NCBI GenBank assembly: GCA_022453515.1
Contig: JAJNNY010000046.1
Coordinates: 186,001 to 250,000 of the forward strand
DNA length: 64,000 bases
Origin: Astrocystis sublimbata
Taxonomy: Eukaryota > Ascomycota > Sordariomycetes > Xylariales > Xylariaceae
Reading direction: 5' to 3'
Shown: one piece after another, positions 57,401 to 64,000 of the stretch
Numbering within the stretch: position 1 is the first letter of the stretch
Layout of the letters: each line of letters begins with the position of its first letter
Notes under the pieces: model-generated
Seen by the model: the letters and a program-made list of their open reading frames with translations, nothing else
Told to the model about the DNA's origin: nothing
Databases searched by the model: none
Translations under genes and position numbers: made by a program

Positions 57401-60029
57401 TACAAAGATGTGCGTGGGGTTCGCCTACATGCGGAGCATGGCCATACATTCTGGAGGTTCAACATCGAAGTGGAACTGCGTGATGCGCAACAGCGAATAG
57501 CGTACCGCATCAACCGTGGACCTGCCACTGGTTTCTGGGTGCCGGCTCGTGGGGAGTCGATGAACATCATGTTCCACAGCTGTAATGGCTTCAGTCAAAG
57601 CGTGAATCCGGACGACTTCAGTGGCCCTGATCCGATGTGGCGCGACGTTTTGAATGTTCACCAAACGCGGCCTTTCCATGTCATGATCGGTGGTGGAGAC
57701 CAGGTCTATAACGATGTGGTGGCCAATAAAGCCAAGCTCTTCCGCGAGTGGATCGCGATCAAGAATCCACTTCATAAGAACAATGCCCCTTTCACGGCAG
57801 CAATGCAAGAAGAGTTGGATGTATTCTATCTCGAGAGGTATATGTTGTGGTTTTCGCAAGGCCTATTTGGCTTGGCCAACTCTCAAATACCCATGGTGAA
57901 CATGTACGATGATCACGATATCATTGACGGTTTTGGGTCTTATCCTCACCACTTCATGAAGACGCCAGTCTTCTCCGGTCTTGGCAACGTTGCATTCAAA
58001 TACTATTTGTTGTTCCAACATCAAAGCATTCCTGACGAGGATGAAGACTCAGAGCCAAGCTGGTGTCTAGGTGTGGAACCTGGGCCATATATCACTCAGC
58101 GGAGCCGCAGTGTATTTGTGTCACTGGGAGCAAGAATGGCTCTTCTTGCTGTAGATGCGCGAACAGAGCGGACGAGAGACGAGGTTGTGCATCCAGATAC
58201 TTGGAGGAAACTGATGGACCGCTGCTACGACGAGGTGGTCAAGGGCACAACTCAACATTTACTTGTTTTGCTTGGCGTTCCAATTGCATACCCACGGCTG
58301 GTATGGTTGGAAAATCTGTAAGTCATCTTGGATTGCCGTCAGTGCAATGATGCTAACCTTTCCTAGTTTGACCTCGAGAGTCATGGATCCCATCAAAGCC
58401 CTTGGTAAGGTTGGCTTGCTAGGGAACTTTGTAAACAGCTTCGATGGCGGCGTCGAAGTCCTGGACGACCTTGGTGACCACTGGACAGCCAAAAACCACA
58501 AGGAGGAGCGTGGCCTTATTGTTGAAGACCTCCAAGATCTGGCAGTGGACAAGTCTGTCCGTGTGACGATACTCAGTGGCGACGTACACCTTGCCGCCGT
58601 CGGCCAGTTCTACTCGAACCCCAAACTCAAACTTCCGAAGCACAAGGATTTCCGATACATGGTTAACATCATCTCATCCGCGATAGCCAATACGCCGCCT
58701 CCAGATCTTGTGGCCGACGCCCTGAATAAGCGTAATAAGATCCATCATTTCGATAAAGAGACTGACGAGAGTATGGTGCCGGTATTCAGTCACGGAGTGG
58801 ACAGCAAACCACGCAACAACAAGCATCTCCTACCTCATCGGAACTGGTGTTCCATCAGAGAATACGTACCGGGACACACGCCTCCCTCCACACCATCAAT
58901 AGATGAGTTTGAGCAGACCCCCGAGGCCTCTCCTCCGCGCCGGAAGAACAGTATCCTTCGCCGGCTTTCCTTATCCTCCAAGGACCGCAAGCCAGCGTTC
59001 CGCCCCGACGTCTCGAAAGACACAATTGATCGTTCCCGCCCACCTCTATCCGGCGGCGGCTTCATGCGCTCCTTTTCGCGCCGCGGTTCAAGCTCCGAAG
59101 ACGTTGGAGCACGTCCCGGATCGAGCGGACTTATGCGCACCTTGTCCCTTGGTTCACGCCCCCTCAACCTCTTCCGCCGGAACAGCAACAAAGGCCCGCC
59201 TGACGATGGTGGAATTAACGGCACCTGGGGCGACTGGGATGACGAGGAGGACGAATACTCTCCCTCTCGTGCCGCTTATCCTGGTAACAAGAACAGTAAT
59301 GGTGGTAATGCCTTCGGTTTACGAGGCGGTGGCGGAAGCGAATACTCAATCGGCGACGAGGCGCAGTTCACGGCACGTCCGCCGAGACGGGCGTTTACAC
59401 AGCCTGCGATGCAGCAGCAGCCCGGCTACGGAGCTCCGGAGTACCTTAGTGGTGACGAGGAATACGTCCCGCGCAGACCCTTCCATCGCACGCCTACGGG
59501 TCTGAGCCTCAAGAAACTGAAAAAGCATGGCCCCGAGAAGTTTGAAATCGATACGCAGGGCAGTCTCGAGGTGTGTCTGAACGTCGAAGTCAATCCGAAG
59601 GATCCGGCGGGTATTACGGTGCCATATCGGTTGCTGGTACCGAGGCTGTGGTATGAGTATCAGGGGGATGAGGAGGAGGGAGTCGGCGAGGGCGAAGGAG
59701 AAGGAGAGGGAGAGGGGTTCGGAGATGAGCCTGCACCTTTAGCTGGACCTGCATTTGGGCCTGGAGCTAGACATGGACCTGGAACCAAACCTGCGGCTAT
59801 CCTTGGTCCGGGTGCTCCTGGTGGGTATGGGGAGCAGGGACCAGGATGGAACGAGCCTGAGCCTGGGTACTATGATGAGGGGAGATATGATGACGAAGAG
59901 GATCTCCCTCCGCAGAGGAAACCGAGTGTGATTAAACGCTTGTTCAGTCGGCGGGGGAGGAATAAGCGGGATGAACATGAACAGTTTGGGGATGAGGGTG
60001 AGGGTGAGATGGAGGAGTGGGAGAGGTAG
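54452..60029 (+). CDS. Large PhoD-like phosphatase-domain protein (1842 aa)
   Basis: Two exons, 54452-58317 and 58367-60029, with a 49-base intron (GTAAGT...TGCTAACCTTTCCTAG). The first thousand residues are disordered and rich in Pro, Ser, Arg and Gln. They include two copies of a 25-residue repeat (RSGSN[RK]LKKNPP[DN]DPWY), a VQPV/AQPA tandem and a PPPPPP run. The PhoD-like metallophosphatase domain (about 1000-1400) shows FHVMIGGGDQVYNDVV, MYDDHDIIDGFGSYP and the strand VTILSGDVHLAAVGQF, the metal-binding aspartates and histidines of the family. A basic Ser/Arg tail, a Gly/Glu-rich run and KRLFSRRG end it. Fungal proteins of this size and order are common but uncharacterised; no signal peptide or membrane span is seen, so a cytosolic or cortex-associated role is inference. 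Confidence 0.9.
56669..56744 (+). repeat. 12-nt tandem repeat inside the PhoD-like gene
   Basis: About six imperfect 12-base units (CCAGTCGTTCAA type) encode VQPV, ARPV, AQPA and AQPV in a row. Units differ mostly at third positions, so it is an older coding repeat that may vary in length between strains. Confidence 0.85.
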
Positions 60030-61036
60030 AGTCGACGAGGGGAGGGAGGAAGAACTGGAGACGAAAGGGAAAGCCATTTACGATTGAATGACTCTTCATA
60101 CGATACGACTAAGTTGGTGTTTGGTAGTAGCTTTTTCCTTTGGCGGTTGCTTTTGGCAGAAATGCTGCGAGATATGTATCCTTGAACATTTCACTTTGGT
60201 ACACATGGGCAAAGCTGGTGGATAGATAGGTGGGAAGGCGTATTGTTTTGAGCTGGCAAGGTTTTCAAGCTGGTTAGCTACTTAGTATCTAGCAAGCGGG
60301 CAGAAAGGAGGTAGGCAGGCAGGCGTGGGAAAAGCATTTGCGATTGGCGAATTTTATCAGTTTATTGATTCGATTTCGCTTTAAATTGACGGTTGTTCTA
60401 TGATTTACTTGGTGACTTGAATTTGGCATGTTTGTGATTGCTCATGGTGTTGTGATTGGAGGCACTGTAGTGGTTGGATTTCCTCAGTGATGTCTCCTAG
60501 ATACGCCCCTCTCCGCTTCGCTCTCGATAGCGAATGTTGAGGTTGCCTGAAGCAGGCACTCCGTGATGTCGTATGTGGGAAGGCGCGAGCGACAGCGACC
60601 AGGTAACCCCCCACCAAAGCTACTAAGTAGCCAATGCTACTGTAAGCTTCGTTTCTTCTACTGAAACGCCAGCATCTTCTCCTGGTCGACACCTGCAAGG
60701 ACCAGGTCAGTTCTCCCACGTTACCCTTGCTCGTCCTCCCCCTCACTCGCAGCCTGCTTCAATCTTGAATGATGGAGATTGATCTCATTGGCTACGAGAC
60801 GCTGCTGTCCATGCACTGCCTTCCAAGGTAGTATTTTCTCGATCAGGCGGCCAATACCTGTCATTGCCGAGATGGGTTTAAGTCAGAGAGGGGAAGATAT
60901 TCTTGCGCACAGCCTCTCTATTGATCATACCATGCTATTCTGCTAAACTCATTGTACAGTCAATTTTCTCTTCCTTCAATGGCCGCTGTTTGCAGCGTGA
61001 AAGATCGGTTGAGAACTATCCGTCACTATTGCAGTG
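60030..61036. other. Intergenic between PhoD-like and HET genes
   Basis: Terminator side of one and promoter side of the other, both plus strand. No gene supported. Confidence 0.5.
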
Positions 61037-63085
61037 ATGAGCTACGACATGGACTCGGTTCTGGTATATACTCATCCACCTCTTACCGATGATGATGGCA
61101 TTCGAATCCTTCATTCGCAACCCGCTCAGTCGAGGGATGGTGACCTACGCGGCTCTTTGCACCAAGTCCTCCTGGCCGATCAATACGAAGACCTAATTGA
61201 TCAATATACTGCTCTGTCCTATGTGTGGGGTGACCCTACACCGGCCGATGCGATTCTATTCGATGGTACCAAGCTCGACATCACGGCCAACTTGAGTGCT
61301 GCGTTGCGTGACTTGCGTGATCCGAAAAGGGTTCATAAGCTCTGGATCGACGCCATCTGTATTGACCAGAGCAACTTGCCTGAGAAAAGCAAACAAGTGG
61401 CGCGCATGGATAAGATATATGGCGGCGCAAGCAATACCATCATCTACCTTGGGCCTCTGCACCCATGTGTTGATGGATTCATGGATTCGGCGAAAGAGCT
61501 CGCGCACTTGAATCGCTACGAAAACTACGACAGATACTTTCCCCATAGCGACTATTATGATACGAACTTCAAAGACATCAAAAATGCTCATCTTGCCGCG
61601 GCACGTGAAGTTGGTCTGATGTATCCATGGTTTCGGCGGATCTGGGTTCTTCAAGAATTGGTTCTTTCTAGATCGCCCTGGGTACAATGTGGGCTCAAGA
61701 GGGTGTGATGGGAAGATTTCTGCCGAGTACTGAGTCATTCGTTGGCATGGGACCAAGGCCTCGATGGCATGGCCCTTAGTTTCTTGGAACGTATGGATGG
61801 TACACGCAGATCTTATCAAAATTCGATCAGCATCCACGAGGACGACAAAAGAAGATTTGGTTCAATTGCAAGCTACACCGGGGAGGACAACGGCACCCTT
61901 TGGAAAACTCTTAAATCTAGGCAACAGTGTCAGGTTTCAGACCTAAGGGACTTTATTTTTGCGCACATGGCAATCATAAAAGACTCCAATCGCATCAGAG
62001 AGTATATAAAGATTGATTATAACGAAACAACGGCACGCGTGTTTACCGAGGCAGCATACTATTGCTGCAATCTTGGCGGTCTTAGGACTGTACTCTCAGA
62101 ATCTAAGCAATCTTCTTTCAAGACAGCGTTCTCCCTGCCGTCATGGGTGCCAGACTGGGGTATTGACATGGACCCGCGATGGAACTATTCGGAGTCACAG
62201 AAACTGACGTCGAGTCTTCCTATCCACGATGATCCAGACCCGTTTACTAACCTGAATATGCGATGGAGCTATTCGGTATCACGGAAATCGACCTCGGGGT
62301 TTCCCGCCCCTATTAATTACGTTTTACCTCTGCAGACACAGGGCACAGCCAAAATCATTTCCCTAAGTAGCGTTGTATATCCAAGCGCATTGAACGACAT
62401 TGTGAGCGAATCACAGTCCTTGGAAAGCGGGCGGGCCGTGTCTTGGAAGCAGTTTCTTGCCAATCTGTGTGCTGCTCCTAAGGATGGCACTTTAGACGCG
62501 GTCGGGCTATGCTCATGGTTACTCGAGGTAGTTGAGAAACTCAGTAGACCGAGTGAGCAAAAGCCAGGGCGCTATCAAAAGATAATGGGCAAGCTTAAGA
62601 GGCCGAGGGGCCAAGACTCGGAGCACTACCAGGAGTGCATATGCCGAAGTCTTAGCTCGTGGTCGTCCGATCCCCACCGAAGACCTGCGTCGTCTGCACG
62701 GCTCGCCTTGCTGCAGATCGGCATGGTTATGGTCGTTCCCAATGACGCAGTTGTTGGTGATGTTGTTGCTTTCACGGAAACGGAACCCAGTTGTCCGCCA
62801 TTGGCTGTGAGGTTCTGCGAGCCCCTATGCTCTACGGACCTGCGCAATGCGCTTCGGGTAGCGAAAGGATACTTGGACCTGGGTTACGACCTTGAGATAC
62901 AGGACATTGAGAGACTTGAAGAATCTAGGTTCCAATATGCTCATTTCATAGGACTCTGTGACGATGGAGGTGTTGGTAGGGTACCAGGAACCTCGATTAT
63001 TGACCACAGGGTTCTGTTTGGTCGATGGTATGTACCCAGTATGCACAACGAGGAGTCCAAACCACCGGTCTTAATATTACGCTGA
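61037..63085 (+). pseudogene. HET-domain (heterokaryon incompatibility) gene with one in-frame stop
   Basis: The frame runs unbroken from the ATG at 61037 to the stop at 63085 (682 codons) except for TGA at 61706-61708, codon 224. The HET domain is clear: YTALSYVWGDP, KLWIDAICIDQSN, QVARMDKIYGGASNTIIYLG and YPWFRRIWVLQELVLSRSPW. Coding resumes at once with WEDFCRVLSHSLAWDQGLDG, as expected for the family, so the stop looks like a recent single change, for instance CGA to TGA. HET proteins trigger cell death when unlike strains fuse. The first 223 codons still contain most of the HET domain and could be expressed. An intron from a GTGTGA donor near the stop to the TTAG at 61774-61777 would keep frame but remove coding-like sequence; I rate it less likely. 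Confidence 0.82.
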
Positions 63086-63339
63086 GGGTAGTGAGGGGAT
63101 AATCCTGTTCTCTTCGGTAGCCTTAGCATGAATCACTTTCACGTCATCAAGGGCGAGTAAACAGACGTCTTCCCATATGGGCAAGAACACGTCTCATCCG
63201 CTGACTAGAAACCATTTTCCCACATTCCAAAAAGGGATCTAACTAACAACCACGTTAAACGCCTATCATGCTTGATTGACTTCGCTTCCCAAAACAAACA
63301 TATTTACGTACATACACCCCTCACTCACTCTCCATCCCC
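63086..63339. other. Convergent 3' region
   Basis: A 254-base gap lies between the stops of the HET gene and the EDEM-like gene. Nothing else is seen. Confidence 0.5.
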
Positions 63340-64000
63340 TCAAAGCACAACAAGGTTATTGATCGTCAACCCCTGACTCTCGACATGATACCGCCTCCTC
63401 ATCCCAATACTCCTCGTCGTCTTCAGCAACTCGTAAGTCGCCTCGCCCCCCGCGACCATCAGCATCGGGATCGGGCGATGACGCGTGACGCCCGCCGGTG
63501 TGCGCTGCTCTTCGTCTAATAAAGGCCGGATGAGGTGGAAGCCCCATATGTCTTCTTCCTCTGCCCCTTCTCCTCCCTTCTTCTCGCTTTTATCTTTATC
63601 TTTATCTTCATATTCACCTTTATTTTGTTCTTCTCCGTCCGAGTCGCGAGAAGCCTCCTTCTCCTTCTCCCTGTCATCCGACACCACAATAACAAGCTGC
63701 AAACTATTCCGATGCGGCGGGAACGACGGGATCGTCGCCAGCTTATCCGAGAAGGAACACCCGCCCCGCCGCATGACGATGACCTGGTGCTTCTTGGCCG
63801 CCGAGTCCGGGAGTTTCCCCGTGCACGACTGGTCGGCGAAGTAGATGTGGCGCCACGAGAGAGTCTCGATGTTGGTCTTGAGATTGGGGTTCGGCGCCTC
63901 CGCGACGTCGGGCAGGGGCGCGACGCCCACGCCTGTGGGCGTGATGGCTGGGATGGATACGTACTTGTACTCGTACTTGGGTACGGGCTCGGGGCCGAAG
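63340..64000 (-). CDS. EDEM-like GH47 alpha-mannosidase, C-terminal part (PA domain), 5' end outside window
   Basis: The frame is open to the window edge, so only the last 219 or so residues are visible. They fit the C-terminus of the EDEM/Mnl1 (Htm1) branch of glycoside hydrolase 47: LSWRHIYFADQSCTG, then a protease-associated (PA) domain with HQVIVMRRGGCSFSDKLATIP, LQLVIVVSDD, and IPMLMVAGGEATYELLKT. EDEM proteins trim mannose from misfolded glycoproteins in the ER lumen and so mark them for degradation. A charged low-complexity insert of about 40 residues rich in Lys, Glu and Asp splits the PA domain after VVSDD. The catalytic domain lies beyond position 64000, so the assignment rests on the PA part alone. 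No ER-retention signal is visible (ends INNLVVL). Confidence 0.72.
   Translation of the reverse strand, partial: FGPEPVPKYEYKYVSIPAITPTGVGVAPLPDVAEAPNPNLKTNIETLSWRHIYFADQSCTGKLPDSAAKKHQVIVMRRGGCSFSDKLATIPSFPPHRNSLQLVIVVSDDREKEKEASRDSDGEEQNKGEYEDKDKDKSEKKGGEGAEEEDIWGFHLIRPLLDEEQRTPAGVTRHRPIPMLMVAGGEATYELLKTTRSIGMRRRYHVESQGLTINNLVVL

Noticed and set aside
61700..61777. Intron that would remove the TGA from the HET gene
   Set aside because: It keeps frame but deletes WEDFCRVLSHSLAWDQG-type sequence that fits the family, and the donor is weak. A nonsense change is simpler.
1..64000. CRISPR arrays, rRNA genes, complete transposons or terminal repeats
   Set aside because: No regularly spaced direct repeats, rRNA-like segments, transposase or reverse-transcriptase motifs were seen on either strand.

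Overview
The window looks like chromosomal DNA of a filamentous ascomycete (Pezizomycotina). Genes carry short GT-AG introns of about 50-120 bases, and the recognisable proteins are typical of that group: a kexin-type protease (KexB), SNX4/Atg24, an Mdm38/LETM1 protein, a HET-domain protein, a Helo-like STAND N-terminus, an AAA ATPase with a DUF7025-type region, a CAP10/GT90 transferase, and a nuclear tRNA-Ala with an intron. Nothing in the sequence pins the genus. I see no intact transposon, no CRISPR array and no virus-derived gene.

Layout. 1.5-9.4 kb: a 1478-aa microcephalin-like BRCT protein and a 14-TM DHA2 transporter, both on the minus strand. 9.4-12.6 kb: gene-poor. 12.6-14.7 kb: a broken Helo-like/ankyrin-type gene. 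15.8-17.5 kb: mdm38. 18.7-24.5 kb: a divergent pair, an 8-exon AAA ATPase with a 4-nt micro-exon and a DUF7708/NACHT-like protein. 26.6-34.1 kb: acyltransferase-3 (+), alcohol-oxidase-like GMC enzyme (-) and a frameshifted amidase (+). 36.1-37.0 kb: a secreted HD-domain protein. 37-41.6 kb: gene-free, followed by tRNA-Ala(CGC) with an intron. 42-51.6 kb: GT90 transferase, SNX4 and KexB. 54.4-60 kb: a giant PhoD-like phosphatase protein. 61-63 kb: a HET gene with one premature stop. The right edge holds the 3' end of an EDEM-like GH47 mannosidase.

Two themes stand out. First, four loci of NLR/HET/STAND-related families, which in other fungi work in self/non-self recognition, lie here; two of them are interrupted (12.6-14.7 kb and 61-63 kb), as expected for genes under balancing selection and decay. 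Second, the right half carries secretory and endosomal housekeeping genes: KexB cleaves proproteins in the late Golgi, SNX4 recycles cargo from endosomes, the GT90 enzyme probably glycosylates in the Golgi, and the EDEM-like protein trims glycans for ER-associated degradation. These are independent genes, not an operon. Splice sites were placed by eye from phase, consensus ends and protein continuity. Every model called intact has exon lengths summing to a multiple of three.
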